From positions 1 through 53,676 of the IMG/VR virus record IMGVR_UViG_3300030101_001806: 53,676 nt of DNA; one strand, written 5' to 3'. Of this stretch, positions 21,393 to 30,987 are shown piece after piece. Position 1 is the stretch's first letter, and each line of letters opens with the position of its first letter. The notes under the pieces are model-generated. The model worked only from the letters and a program-made list of their open reading frames with translations, ran no database searches and was not told the origin of the DNA. Origin of the DNA: a virus. The position numbers and the translations under genes are program-made.

Positions 21393-23618
21393 CTATTGCA
21401 CTGCTTGATTTATTTTATTAAGCAATGTATCTGGAACTCTTGTAATCCCAACATCTTTTATTATTTCTTTTATATTGCTTGGTTGCTCTGAGCCTTCTGT
21501 TCTTATAGGTGCTTGAATAAGATTGGAAAACAATGGTGCTTTCTTTCTTTTCATATAACCTGATATTGCATCAACTGCAGATCTTGTTTCACCAATACCT
21601 TTATATGATTGAGGATCTAACATCTCTCCAACAAGTGGGATTTTTCCAGCATAACTTAACAAACCTTTACGAGCCAAGCTGAACATTAACATATTTGCAG
21701 TGTTAGGTGGATTCATTTTTAACTCTGCCCAAAGAGTTGGAAGAACATTATCCTTAAATTGTTCTATTCTTTTTAACTCATCTTTACTAAATAATTGATT
21801 TATTAATTGCTTGTTCCTTTTGAAAGTCTGATTGTAATTATTAATTATATTAGTTCTTGTGACACCAGACTTACCAGCACCACTGAATCCTCTTGTTAAA
21901 ATGCCATCTTTTACCAGAGCAACGACTTCTTGAAATTGGTCTTTAGGAATATTTTGTCGGATCTTTTTTAAAACAAGATTCATGACTGCTGCAGGTTGAA
22001 ATCTTGCATGCCCAAAAAAAGTGTTGACAACAGAATCTGCGTCAAGTCCTGGATTTGTAAGTTTTTTCAGTATATTATTTGCTGCTTTTTCAGAGCCATC
22101 TTTGCCAACATCTTTACCTGTCAAACCTATGTATGATCTGTAATCTTTATTTGCTTTTAACAGGTTTTCAATAATTGATTCATCACCAACTATAAAAGCA
22201 TTATCAACACCTTTAGTTATATAATTATCTAGTGTAGATTTTATTGCCCTCATGCCTAAAAGTTCTGGGGATCCAGGAGCTTTGCTCTCAACACCTCTAA
22301 TTAATCTGTTAATAGTTTTTTGATAATCTCTCATAACAGAAAAAGGTTTTTGTTTAAAATTAGGATTGGCTGAAAGTTTATTTAATTTTTTTAAGATCTC
22401 AACAGACTTTTTAAGAGTGGGATACATTCCCATTTCAGTTGCACCAATATTTAATTCTTTAACAGAATTAAGAGCATCTTCAGAAAATTTATTTATGCCT
22501 TGTGGTGTTAAAATTAACTCATTTAAATTAGCATTTTCATATAAGTTTTGCGCACTTTTTTTATAACCTTGTGCTGCTTTTGTTACTATATTTTTAATTC
22601 CTGCAGCACTTTCCAGTGGGACAAGATCTTTTTCTAATCCAGCAGTTTGGCCAGATCCCATGGTCTCTGTTAATGTGTCAGCATCTTTCCTTATCATTTC
22701 AAGTTGTTCTTTATCAAAACCTGTAATGATTTCTCCACCATCATCTTTAGAAAACCTTAATCGATCTTCTTCCATTATTTGCTTAGATGCTTGTGCTTGA
22801 GCATCCCCTTGACCTTTTTCAAAAGGTTTGGTGGTTGCTTGACCTTTTGTAAGAGGATATTTAGATTTTGTTATTGTTTCATAAACATCTTTAGTTATTG
22901 TTGGCAGAGAAGATACAAATTTTTTAGGTGTGACTGCTCTCAGACCTGCTCCCACTGCTTTACCAATTTGTGGTGCAACTAAATCAGCACCAACACCTAT
23001 CGCTGTGCTAACTCCAACCTCACTGACTCTATCTCCCACAGTTTTAGATTCAGAAGTGTCTGGAGATACAAGTTCCTCGCCTGCAATATTTGCTGCTTCT
23101 GTTGTCCCATAACCTATTGTGCCTTTGCCTGCTGTTCCCATTTTTGTTTTTGCTGTTGATGCAAACTTTGCTGCAGGATAAAATTTGAGAATCTCACTTA
23201 CAAGATTGCTAAAATCTGTTTCTGTGGCTCCTGGTTTATTTATATAGTATGGTTTGTTTTCCCATAATATTAATGGATTATTAAATTTATCTACAAATGC
23301 ACCACCAAATCTATCGTCTGCTTCATAAGTATCTTTTATTATTTCTGCTTTTCCAGTGTCAGTTCTTGATACCATCATTTTGAGCATTGGTGCTAACTGC
23401 TCGAAAAAACCAATATCTATGTCTGTTATTTCACCAGCATTTTCAAATTCTATTTCTTTATCTTCACCAGTAAATGCTTTTTTGGCTCCGACAGCAGTAT
23501 CCACAACAGTGTCAACAACTTTATCTAAACCAAATGGAAGATCCACTGATTGCTTGTCGTCATCTTGTTCTATTAAATTAAGTATTTCATCAACAGATTT
23601 ATCTCTTAATTCTGACAT
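21393..23618 (-). CDS. Large ejection/internal virion protein candidate (741 residues)
   Basis: No enzyme motif is seen. The protein is long and mostly helical, with an acidic N-terminus, a Gly/Ala-rich central stretch (about 165-230) that could insert in membranes, and a basic C-terminal third. Size, late position beyond the tail genes and composition match the internal virion proteins that podoviruses such as P22 (gp16, gp20) eject to form the DNA channel. The start shares its base with the end of the upstream gene, indicating coupling. The functional class is inferred from context. Confidence 0.65.
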   Translation of the reverse strand: MSELRDKSVDEILNLIEQDDDKQSVDLPFGLDKVVDTVVDTAVGAKKAFTGEDKEIEFENAGEITDIDIGFFEQLAPMLKMMVSRTDTGKAEIIKDTYEADDRFGGAFVDKFNNPLILWENKPYYINKPGATETDFSNLVSEILKFYPAAKFASTAKTKMGTAGKGTIGYGTTEAANIAGEELVSPDTSESKTVGDRVSEVGVSTAIGVGADLVAPQIGKAVGAGLRAVTPKKFVSSLPTITKDVYETITKSKYPLTKGQATTKPFEKGQGDAQAQASKQIMEEDRLRFSKDDGGEIITGFDKEQLEMIRKDADTLTETMGSGQTAGLEKDLVPLESAAGIKNIVTKAAQGYKKSAQNLYENANLNELILTPQGINKFSEDALNSVKELNIGATEMGMYPTLKKSVEILKKLNKLSANPNFKQKPFSVMRDYQKTINRLIRGVESKAPGSPELLGMRAIKSTLDNYITKGVDNAFIVGDESIIENLLKANKDYRSYIGLTGKDVGKDGSEKAANNILKKLTNPGLDADSVVNTFFGHARFQPAAVMNLVLKKIRQNIPKDQFQEVVALVKDGILTRGFSGAGKSGVTRTNIINNYNQTFKRNKQLINQLFSKDELKRIEQFKDNVLPTLWAELKMNPPNTANMLMFSLARKGLLSYAGKIPLVGEMLDPQSYKGIGETRSAVDAISGYMKRKKAPLFSNLIQAPIRTEGSEQPSNIKEIIKDVGITRVPDTLLNKINQAVQ

Positions 23619-24910
23619 TAATTAGATCCTATTGTTGTATCAAATATTGGTTTTATAAATTTTAATGCATCAACAGACTTGCCTTCATCATTTGTAAAGA
23701 AATATTTATTTTTTACTTGATTTCTTATCGTATCTAAATCTGCACCTTGATCTCTTAATTTTTCAACAAATTGCTTTTTATCATCTACTAAAAATTGATA
23801 AATATTTCTTTGATCTTTAACAAGTTCATCCTGCCACTTAGTTTGCAGTTTCTGTGCTAATTTTATATTCTCTTTTGAATTACTGCCCATGCTATTCCAT
23901 GTTGCGTCTGGATCTATATTATTTTCTTCTTTAAAATCTTTGAAAAACTGATTCCATGCTAAGTTTTTCTTTATACCTCTTTCAGCAGAGAGCAATATTA
24001 AATAATTTCCTGCTTTTGTATTTCCAAGACTTACTTGCATACTGCTTAAAAATGCTAATTCTTTATCTGACAATGCACCTTTCATTTGAGATACACTTTG
24101 CAATACCATGCCACTGCTCAATGATTCTAAATTCTCACCAATACCTATGGCATTTGAATCAAAATCAAAACCAAACCTATTCAATAATTTTTTACCTGTA
24201 TTTATTGTTGATTGACCAAAACCAGTTTGTGTCTTATCCATTAGACTTTTTATTTGATTTAACAAACCTAAATCTTGACTTGCTTTTAATGATTTGTCTA
24301 TTACTCCTGGCTGTTTATTCTGACCAGTTCCTTGACCATCGAAAAATGAAAATAAACCTGTTACAGTTCTTTTTCCAAATTCTTCATCCATCTTTTTGCC
24401 ACTGTCGATATTTACTGTTGTGCCACTTGTTTTTGGTGCTTCATAACTGGATTCCACATTGCCATCAGGTGTATAAACATTAAATTTAAAGAGAAGACCT
24501 CCTTGAGCATCCGTTTTTTGCTTTCCCCCATCATCCATTGCTGGTCCCATATTAACTACTCTTGGAGCACCAGTCTTTGGTTTCAGAGATCCTGCCAGTG
24601 ATGCAGTCAATGTTGCTCTTGTTTTATCAGCATCTGCTTGTGCTTGTCTATCTTTTAATAAATATGCTGCAGGTGTTACTGCTGCACTGCTTGCTGCACC
24701 AAGTGCTGTGGCTCCTGGCTGAGATGCTTGCTTGCCTAATTCAGAAAAATATAAAAGACTCAATAAAGCTGGATCTATAGGTTTTCTTGCAGGTGTTAAA
24801 GCAGTTGCCAATAAAGATGCTTGCTGTAAATTTGATGGCAAATTACTTAATGCACCTTGATTTAAATTATTCATATTTGTATTTGATGTTCCAAATAATC
24901 TTGGTGCCAT
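23618..24910 (-). CDS. Internal virion protein candidate (430 residues)
   Basis: An Ala/Gln/Leu-rich, mainly helical protein with an N-terminal Asn-rich segment containing GALSNLP (residues 19-25), a motif that recurs in other late proteins. The middle includes a Gly/Thr-rich beta-like portion (about 110-165), and the C-terminal half is helical and charged. No known domain is seen. It lies between two other ejection-protein candidates, and neighbouring stops and starts overlap, so it is probably expressed and packaged with them. Confidence 0.6.
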   Translation of the reverse strand: MAPRLFGTSNTNMNNLNQGALSNLPSNLQQASLLATALTPARKPIDPALLSLLYFSELGKQASQPGATALGAASSAAVTPAAYLLKDRQAQADADKTRATLTASLAGSLKPKTGAPRVVNMGPAMDDGGKQKTDAQGGLLFKFNVYTPDGNVESSYEAPKTSGTTVNIDSGKKMDEEFGKRTVTGLFSFFDGQGTGQNKQPGVIDKSLKASQDLGLLNQIKSLMDKTQTGFGQSTINTGKKLLNRFGFDFDSNAIGIGENLESLSSGMVLQSVSQMKGALSDKELAFLSSMQVSLGNTKAGNYLILLSAERGIKKNLAWNQFFKDFKEENNIDPDATWNSMGSNSKENIKLAQKLQTKWQDELVKDQRNIYQFLVDDKKQFVEKLRDQGADLDTIRNQVKNKYFFTNDEGKSVDALKFIKPIFDTTIGSN

Positions 24911-25920
24911 TATGCTCTCCTACCCATAGCATATAAACTTCCAGCAGTTCCTAGAGCACCTATTGTCTGACCATATATACTTGGCTGTTGTAAGAATTGT
25001 TGTCCTTCCTCTAAGGATATTGTTCTTTGGTCATATGGAACACCTTGTAATGCACCAAGTGCAAAATTTAACATTTGGAAAGGTCTTTCTCTTTGCTCAA
25101 CAAAATCAGCATATCCCAAATCAAGTGCTGCTTGGTCTAATCTTCTTCTTGCCTCACCAGCAGTTATAAGACCAAGTGCTTGTTGTTCATCTAATGCTTG
25201 AGTCAATGGTGCTAAATCTGCTTGTGCTTGTGCTGCCCTTATTCTTGATGCTTCATCTGTTTCATAGCCAACTCTTAATGCATCTTCTGCACCAAATCTT
25301 GCTGCCCTGTCAGCATCGAATCTGCCTGCACCGAATTCAAGTGCTTCTCTGCCTGCTTGTCTTCTTATATCTGCTCCTGCTCTTGATATCTCTGCATCTG
25401 TTAATGCTTCTCTTACACCTAATCTTGAACCACCAAATGCTCCTGCACGAACAGCATCTGCCCTATTGCCAATTTGTCTATTCTGCCTGTCTCTTTCTAA
25501 TTGTTCAAGTGCTGGATCGACTGCTGTTTGAAAGACATCTTGAAACCTGCCTGCCATCTCTGCATCAAAACTTGGACCAAGCAATTCTTCTCTTGTTGCA
25601 GCATCATATCCTTGACCAAGAGTATCAGTTATATTTGCAGCTTTATCTACAAATTGTTGTGTTCGATCTCGACTGCCTCTTAAAATGTCCATCCCTGCTC
25701 TTTCATCCTCAGTCAATCTTATTGGATTGCCTTGATCGTCTGTTCCATATTCTGCAATCCTTGCAGCAGGAAATGGTGCTGGTTCAGACTGTGCTAATTC
25801 CGATGCTTGCTCGAATATTTGTTTTCCTGCTGCAGAAACCCATTCAGGAATCTGTGTGCCTTGAACGACCTTTGATGAGTCTGGCAAAACGATTGGTTGA
25901 TTTGTGCAAAGTGAACCCAT
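24910..25920 (-). CDS. Internal virion protein candidate, Ala/Arg-rich (336 residues)
   Basis: A helical protein very rich in Ala, Arg, Gln and Glu from about residue 120 to 270, with repeated RAxxFGA-like elements, suggesting long helical bundles. The C-terminus holds LGALQGVPYDQ and IGALGTAGSLYAMGRRA, two copies of the recurrent late-protein GAL motif. Similar Ala/Arg-rich proteins in marine podoviruses are thought to be internal core or ejection proteins. The start is an ordinary ATG and the GNAT gene lies immediately upstream. Confidence 0.6.
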   Translation of the reverse strand: MGSLCTNQPIVLPDSSKVVQGTQIPEWVSAAGKQIFEQASELAQSEPAPFPAARIAEYGTDDQGNPIRLTEDERAGMDILRGSRDRTQQFVDKAANITDTLGQGYDAATREELLGPSFDAEMAGRFQDVFQTAVDPALEQLERDRQNRQIGNRADAVRAGAFGGSRLGVREALTDAEISRAGADIRRQAGREALEFGAGRFDADRAARFGAEDALRVGYETDEASRIRAAQAQADLAPLTQALDEQQALGLITAGEARRRLDQAALDLGYADFVEQRERPFQMLNFALGALQGVPYDQRTISLEEGQQFLQQPSIYGQTIGALGTAGSLYAMGRRA

Positions 25921-26358
25921 TTATCCCTCTATATATATAGAACCAATTCTCAAGAAACCTTGTCTTTCGTAAAATTTATCTTTACGGATGACATCTCCTG
26001 AGAAAACATGTCCTAATCTTAGTTGTAGTTTAACTTCTTTAACAATTTTTACAAAATGATTTAATATTTTTTTAGCAATGTCACTTTTTCTATAATCTTT
26101 CATAACATAATACCAAAGATCTCCAATGTAGTCCTCATCAGACCACCAATCTTTGTTTTTCTGGCCAGATATTGAACCTATTATTTTTTCACTATCTACA
26201 GCGACAAGTATTATTCCTGTGTGCAACAATTCATTTATTTTGTGAACAAGTTTTCCAGTATTTATTTTTGGAATATCAACCACAGTTTCCTCGTGCATCA
26301 TTTGTAACAGAAATATTATTCCTGATATATCGCCAACATTGGCTCTTCTTATTATCAT
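25921..26358 (-). CDS. GNAT-family N-acetyltransferase
   Basis: The N-terminal MIIRRANVGDISGIIFLL is the usual first strand and helix of GNAT enzymes. IILVAVDSEKIIGSISG gives the central strands, and LWYYVMKDYRKSDIAKKIL is motif A, where acetyl-CoA binds; the usual Gly in Q/RxxGxG/A is Asp here (RKSDIA). The ending FYERQGFLRIG is typical of the fold. It transfers an acetyl group to an unknown target. The placement among ejection-protein genes is odd and suggests it modifies a virion protein or enters the host with the DNA. Confidence 0.8.
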   Translation of the reverse strand: MIIRRANVGDISGIIFLLQMMHEETVVDIPKINTGKLVHKINELLHTGIILVAVDSEKIIGSISGQKNKDWWSDEDYIGDLWYYVMKDYRKSDIAKKILNHFVKIVKEVKLQLRLGHVFSGDVIRKDKFYERQGFLRIGSIYIEG

Positions 26359-26654
26359 TACATTGCACCTAAAGCACCCATTTCTTTTGGCATGTCTTCT
26401 TCCATTTTTTCATCTGGCATTTCTTCATCACCACCTTCTTTCTGAACAGCATTTATTAACATTTCAAGTTCTGGTAATAATTTCATTAAAACTTTTGCCA
26501 CTTGAGGTGTAATCGCAGAATCTAACATTACCAACTCTTCTTTTGTCATTTCAGCAAGTCTTGACATCAAAACTATTTGAATTGACTCAGATGGATTTTT
26601 TAAATTCTCTTTTGCTTCTTCTGGGACATTTATTCCCATCTCTTCTAAAGCCAT
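26358..26654 (-). CDS. Small acidic late protein (98 residues)
   Basis: A Met/Glu-rich helical protein with an acidic C-terminal third that ends KEMGALGAM, another copy of the GAL motif found in late proteins. No domain is recognised. Its start follows the preceding gene's stop directly and its stop overlaps the GNAT start. It could be a chaperone or small virion component. Confidence 0.6.
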   Translation of the reverse strand: MALEEMGINVPEEAKENLKNPSESIQIVLMSRLAEMTKEELVMLDSAITPQVAKVLMKLLPELEMLINAVQKEGGDEEMPDEKMEEDMPKEMGALGAM

Positions 26655-28031
26655 TTATATCTCCTTTTTTTTATATAAAACAGACCAATCTGTTGTTTTG
26701 CAAAATAAACCTATCACATAACAAGTTGGCTCTAATATTTTACGATATATTTTTCCAAGATAATCTGGTTTATTTCTTTTCTTGTAAATATAAGATATTT
26801 CATTAGCACGATGACCAGCAACATGTTTCCAAAATTTAACAAATCTGCCTTTTCTCATTTGCTTTACCATCCAAACTGCCCAGCAGTGATAACCATTTAC
26901 ATGAGTTGGTGTTAAATAATCTCTGGTAAATTTATAATCTAATACAACTTGATGTCTTGTCATTAACTTTTGTCTAGATAGTTCATTACAAATAACTCTT
27001 CCTCCAGCTGCAGCACCTATCGTTCCACCTATAACACCACCAAATCCTGGAAGTAAAGCATTGCCTATATATGTGCCAACAGTCGCACCAACTGCTTTTT
27101 TTGCAGATTTTTCAGGATCTTTACCTTTTGTAAATAATAAGTCTGTAAAGAATACACCAACACCAGCACCAACAGAACCACCAACATTTTGCTTACTGGT
27201 TAATCTATCGCCAACTCTGTCAAAATATCCTGGAGGTGTTGCTTTGTTAGATCCTGCAAAATCACTATAATCAAGAGTATCAGATCTACTAGCAGTTAGC
27301 TTACCACCTGCAGTTTCATTTCTATATGCATATTGAGGATTGTCTGCAGTTCCTATATTTCTCCTGTTATTTACATTAACATCTTTAGCAATAGTCTCAG
27401 TGCCAGTCTTTACAATTTGTTTTCCATCGACAACTCTATTTAATCTATTAAAATCATCTACTCTGCCTGATGCTTTTGCTGCATTCAAATTAGCTAACTC
27501 TGGATCGTAAAATAAATTCTCATTTTTTATAACATTAAATTGTTTATCAGAAATATTAAAATTTTTACTTATAGTCTCTGATGGAAGTTCACCAAAACCA
27601 AGACCAGACTTTGCTCCCTCAAATAATTTTTCAGAGAACTTTGCTCCTGTATCTGCTAAATATGGATCTGTAAATGCTCTACCAACACCTGTTGCTGCAC
27701 CTATAACAGCAGATTGTGTTATGTCTCGACCAACCTCTTTGGCTATCTCTCCTGGAGTTTTAAATCCTGAAGGGATCTGTCCTGAATTATACAGATCTTC
27801 ATATTCATCAAAAAGTTGACCTTCTGTTGCAGGATCGTATGTTCTTTCTCCTGTTTGGATTTTAGAGATCCACTGAAAAACTGGCATCTGAGAAGATCCA
27901 TATAAACTTTGCAACTGTTGTTGAGAAAGGTTTGGTTGATTAGTTTGTGTTTGGTAAACAGGAAAGCGATAAACACCATCTGCACCAATATCACTTATGT
28001 TTGTTAATGCTCCTAATTCCTCAACAGCCAT
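26655..28031 (-). CDS. Late protein with shared C-terminal domain, copy A (458 residues)
   Basis: It begins MAVEELGALTNISDIG, with the late GAL motif at residues 7-12. A Gln/Asn-rich segment follows, then a long mixed region, and a Gly-rich stretch that could be membrane-active near 320-345. The last 110 residues form a domain also found at the end of the protein at 49542-50609: IC-E--RQ, then YLTP-H--GYH, V--M-K, and KPDYLG-IY-KI-EP--YV-G. I know this ending from other phage virion proteins of unknown function. It probably belongs to the ejected or tail-associated proteins. Confidence 0.65.
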   Translation of the reverse strand: MAVEELGALTNISDIGADGVYRFPVYQTQTNQPNLSQQQLQSLYGSSQMPVFQWISKIQTGERTYDPATEGQLFDEYEDLYNSGQIPSGFKTPGEIAKEVGRDITQSAVIGAATGVGRAFTDPYLADTGAKFSEKLFEGAKSGLGFGELPSETISKNFNISDKQFNVIKNENLFYDPELANLNAAKASGRVDDFNRLNRVVDGKQIVKTGTETIAKDVNVNNRRNIGTADNPQYAYRNETAGGKLTASRSDTLDYSDFAGSNKATPPGYFDRVGDRLTSKQNVGGSVGAGVGVFFTDLLFTKGKDPEKSAKKAVGATVGTYIGNALLPGFGGVIGGTIGAAAGGRVICNELSRQKLMTRHQVVLDYKFTRDYLTPTHVNGYHCWAVWMVKQMRKGRFVKFWKHVAGHRANEISYIYKKRNKPDYLGKIYRKILEPTCYVIGLFCKTTDWSVLYKKKEI

Positions 28032-28379
28032 CTATGTTACCTCTAAAAAACTTACAACAACATGCAATCTGTCTGAATTTGCTGCTTGCACTTTTAATAT
28101 CTCACTTTCCTGTATTATAACTGGTTGTGTTAATAATTCAACAGTATTGTTTCCTGTAATAGATTTGGTTTTGAACAATGAAAAAACGTCTGATCCAGCT
28201 GTCAAAGTAACATCTATCGTTGAGCCACTACCACTGTCATCGTTCACAAGTATGCTTTTAACTATTGTTTGAGTCGCAGTTGGACAAGTATAAACAGTTG
28301 TATTGTTAGTTGTTGTTAAATCTACTTTTGCATTTTTGTAATTATTAGGCAAAGAAAAATCCTTTTGCTGTTGCTTCAT
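28032..28379 (-). CDS. Small beta-rich virion protein (115 residues)
   Basis: A Thr/Ser/Val-rich beta protein of a type common in marine phage tail regions: VDLTTTNNTTVYTCP, then a strand pair around TIVKSILVNDD and a hydrophobic close (LHVVVSFLEV). No catalytic motif. It probably forms part of the tail or a small decoration. It overlaps the next upstream gene by 35 bases. Confidence 0.6.
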   Translation of the reverse strand: MKQQQKDFSLPNNYKNAKVDLTTTNNTTVYTCPTATQTIVKSILVNDDSGSGSTIDVTLTAGSDVFSLFKTKSITGNNTVELLTQPVIIQESEILKVQAANSDRLHVVVSFLEVT

Positions 28380-28560
28380 CTTCTGCTTTAGAATTAGAAG
28401 TCTGAGTCATATTCGTTGTTTCTATATCAATCTGCTCAAGTGCTGCAATCAGTGCTTGATTAAATAATAACATTTCTGTAAATTTATTAAAAAAAGCTAA
28501 CTCTGACGCAGGCAATGATGCTATTAATGTTGGTGCTGTTGGCAATCTTATTGTGCTCAC
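28345..28560 (-). CDS. Small helical late protein (71 residues)
   Basis: Not recognised. An N-terminal proline-containing segment precedes one long helix (about 18-48) and an acidic tail. It is coupled to the gp10-like gene by a 4-base overlap at its start. It may act with that tail protein. Confidence 0.55.
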   Translation of the reverse strand: MSTIRLPTAPTLIASLPASELAFFNKFTEMLLFNQALIAALEQIDIETTNMTQTSNSKAEDEATAKGFFFA

Positions 28561-30443
28561 CTTGAACTATCCTCTCTTGCATTGACTCTAAAATCTCCCA
28601 AAGACCAATCATCAGCAGTTCCAGTGCTTGAATATTTAATTGCTATCTGCCTGCCTTTGGCTCTGGTGCTAACTTTTCTTGTTGATGATGTAACTGTGAA
28701 TGGACCTTTTGTAATCTCTGTAGCTTGTGGATATTTTCTTGATTTTAATTCAACAAATAAATTAGTGTCAGAGGTCATAGATGTATCTGGCACGATTTTA
28801 TCAATCATAAACAATCTACTTCCTGTTTCATCTATTTCTACTTCTGATGTTTCAATGTGGCAATTCATAGCTGAACCATCATCACTTGTTCCTGTTTCAT
28901 GATTATAAAGTTTAGCATCTTTATCAAAAGCAAAAGGAACTGTTCTAAAGCCAGTTGCGTCAGACCAAACATTTCTTTGAAGAGATCCAATAGACCAAAC
29001 ATTTTCAGAATAATTAAATGTTACATAGCTGTCTGGTTCTGGATTACTAACTGCAGTATTTGCTGTGCTTACATAAAACCATGTAACCTCATTAAATTTT
29101 TTATTATGCCCAACATGAATTTTATCTTGATATCTTAATTGCATTCTATCAAATACAAAGTGTTGAACAGAACAAGGAAGTTCTTGAATATTGCCATTAT
29201 AAACAAAGAAATTACTTTTACCAATCCAATAGATAGTGCCATCAACACTAATAGTTCCATTGATAGCAACAGCACCACAATTAACACCTAACAATCTAAA
29301 TGAAAATGTAAATGGTGGTCCAGTAAAAGTCATTGCATATGCTGCTTCATCTGTTTGTATAAAAGTCTCGTTTTTAGTTGGTGTTATTGCTACAATTTTA
29401 TTGCCAACTTCTAATCTCTGATCACCTGCAGTATTAGATGCTGTCACTGTAAAATTAGTAAAATCCTCTTGGTCTGAAAATCTAACTAACATTGGATCAA
29501 AAACACCATCAGAAAGATTGTTTGTTCCAGCAACGACTAAATGTCTATCTGGGAAAGATATGCTCAACATCCTATTTTGCGTTGGAACACCAGATGCACC
29601 TCCAAGACTTGAAACAAGGACTGCTCTTTGATTTTCGCCACCAGATGTATCCCAATAATATATTTGACCTAACCTATTATTGGCTAATAAATCGTCTCCC
29701 CAGATCTGCAAAGACCATTGTGTTGCTTCAAGAGAAACGTCTGATGTTGATGTTGTTCTTGCAGTTCCCCAAGTGCTGTCTCCCCAAGCACCAACTCCCC
29801 AACCAAGTGCGGGATCTGAACTTTGAATTCCGACACTTTCAGCATTACCAATAAGATATTTTATATTTAATGTCCCACCACCAGAAGAAACTGTGCTCGA
29901 TGCTGTGTCTGGAGACTCAAAAGAATAGCTGTTATCTGTGATTTTAGTTATCTCATAACCTTCAACTCTATTTAATGTATCAGCAGAGATACCACCTACA
30001 GCAGATGCACTATCTAAAACGACATAATCGCCTGTGGTCGCACCATGAGAAGTATCAGTAACAGTCACTGTTGTCGAGCCACTTGTTGTCGCAAGTGGAT
30101 TACTTAATGATGATGATGTTTTTCTAAGTGGTGTTATATCATACAAAACATCTGCTTTCAATATGTATAAATGTGAGTGTGTTCCTAGAGCAATTCTATC
30201 TGCACCATCATTTGTGCTTCTCCAAAAAATTATTTTTTTAGGTGTTCCTTGAGCTGTGGTCGTTGTGCTTGTTGCTGTTGTTCTAAAATAATCTTCTTGT
30301 TGCCAACCACCTATTTTTTCTGGATATCCATTTACAAATCTTACAAGATTGCCATCTACATAAAATGGTCCATTTTTACCTGCAGCATATTCTGTTATAT
30401 CTTTTACAATACCTGATTTAAATTTTAATAATCTTAATGTCAA
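28557..30443 (-). CDS. Tail nozzle / DNA-stabilisation protein (P22 gp10-like)
   Basis: A 628-residue beta-rich protein whose N-terminus (LKFKSGIVKDITEYAAGKNG, then FYVDGNLVRFVNGYPEKIGGW) is the recognisable start of P22 gp10-type proteins, which plug the portal-adaptor after packaging and form the short tail nozzle. It has repeated WGxxxWG elements near 215-230 and a beta-propeller-like middle. It is somewhat longer than P22 gp10 (472 residues). It lies after the lysozyme in the late block. It is good evidence for podovirus morphology. Confidence 0.82.
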   Translation of the reverse strand: MTLRLLKFKSGIVKDITEYAAGKNGPFYVDGNLVRFVNGYPEKIGGWQQEDYFRTTATSTTTTAQGTPKKIIFWRSTNDGADRIALGTHSHLYILKADVLYDITPLRKTSSSLSNPLATTSGSTTVTVTDTSHGATTGDYVVLDSASAVGGISADTLNRVEGYEITKITDNSYSFESPDTASSTVSSGGGTLNIKYLIGNAESVGIQSSDPALGWGVGAWGDSTWGTARTTSTSDVSLEATQWSLQIWGDDLLANNRLGQIYYWDTSGGENQRAVLVSSLGGASGVPTQNRMLSISFPDRHLVVAGTNNLSDGVFDPMLVRFSDQEDFTNFTVTASNTAGDQRLEVGNKIVAITPTKNETFIQTDEAAYAMTFTGPPFTFSFRLLGVNCGAVAINGTISVDGTIYWIGKSNFFVYNGNIQELPCSVQHFVFDRMQLRYQDKIHVGHNKKFNEVTWFYVSTANTAVSNPEPDSYVTFNYSENVWSIGSLQRNVWSDATGFRTVPFAFDKDAKLYNHETGTSDDGSAMNCHIETSEVEIDETGSRLFMIDKIVPDTSMTSDTNLFVELKSRKYPQATEITKGPFTVTSSTRKVSTRAKGRQIAIKYSSTGTADDWSLGDFRVNAREDSSR

Positions 30444-30445
30444 TT

Positions 30446-30886
30446 TTAAACATTCCTCATTCTTTCACAAAGTCTTTCTGCTCTATTTGTAACTTGTTTA
30501 TACCACCTTGAATCTTTCATCTGGACTGATGCTTCTTGCCAATCACGATTATCAACTGCTTGTTTCATTTTATGAAATCTAGACAATCTTGGTCTGCCCA
30601 TATTAAACATCATGTTAGCTATAATGTGCTGTGCTTCTTTTGGTAAATCATCAAAATCATTATAAATAAGTTTACACTCATCAACAGTTATTTTTAGATC
30701 CTCCTCAAATAATTCATTAACTCTTTCCTCTGGTATCTCAGCACCAATAGGAAGTCCATGTTCTGGATCTGTATCTTTTATTAAATGACCTATTCCACAA
30801 GTTGGTAGTCCTAAATGATCGAGATAAATTTCATATTTTACACCTTCATCTATTTTTAATTCTTCTCTTAATTGTTCAATATTCAT
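30446..30886 (-). CDS. Endolysin, T4-type lysozyme (GH24)
   Basis: Cleaves peptidoglycan between N-acetylmuramic acid and N-acetylglucosamine. The N-terminal LKIDEGVKYEIYLDHLGLPT and CGIGHL line up with T4 lysozyme, giving the catalytic Glu14, Asp23 and Thr29. The length of 146 residues is close to T4 lysozyme (164). The C-terminal WYKQVTNRAERLCERMR matches the family end. There is no signal peptide, so export depends on the holin encoded just upstream in the operon. Its start overlaps the stop of a tiny zinc-ribbon gene. Confidence 0.95.
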   Translation of the reverse strand: MNIEQLREELKIDEGVKYEIYLDHLGLPTCGIGHLIKDTDPEHGLPIGAEIPEERVNELFEEDLKITVDECKLIYNDFDDLPKEAQHIIANMMFNMGRPRLSRFHKMKQAVDNRDWQEASVQMKDSRWYKQVTNRAERLCERMRNV

Positions 30887-30987
30887 TTTTTCAACCTATC
30901 ATTATCTATAACACCACAAATAGGACATTTGTAAACACCTTTTATTTCTGTTTCACTCATATTAACTTTGCATCTTTCGCAAATCAT
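30883..30987 (-). CDS. Tiny zinc-ribbon protein between holin and lysozyme (34 residues)
   Basis: Found by hand translation from ATG 30987. The product has two CxxC pairs, Cys3/Cys6 (ICERCK) and Cys21/Cys24 (KCPICG), spaced like a zinc ribbon, and a basic end. Its start overlaps the holin stop (ATGA) and its stop overlaps the lysozyme start (ATGA), which strongly supports a real gene. It may bind nucleic acid or act as a small adaptor; no function is known. Confidence 0.75.
   Translation of the reverse strand: MICERCKVNMSETEIKGVYKCPICGVIDNDRLKK

Noticed and set aside
23956-24483. Plus-strand frame of 175 residues
   Set aside because: Antisense to the 430-residue late gene, Leu/His-rich shadow composition, no ribosome site or neighbours on that strand.
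25176-25940. Long plus-strand open frame of 254 residues
   Set aside because: It is antisense to the Ala/Arg-rich late protein, is built almost wholly of Leu, His and Gln from codon bias on the other strand, and has no ribosome site.
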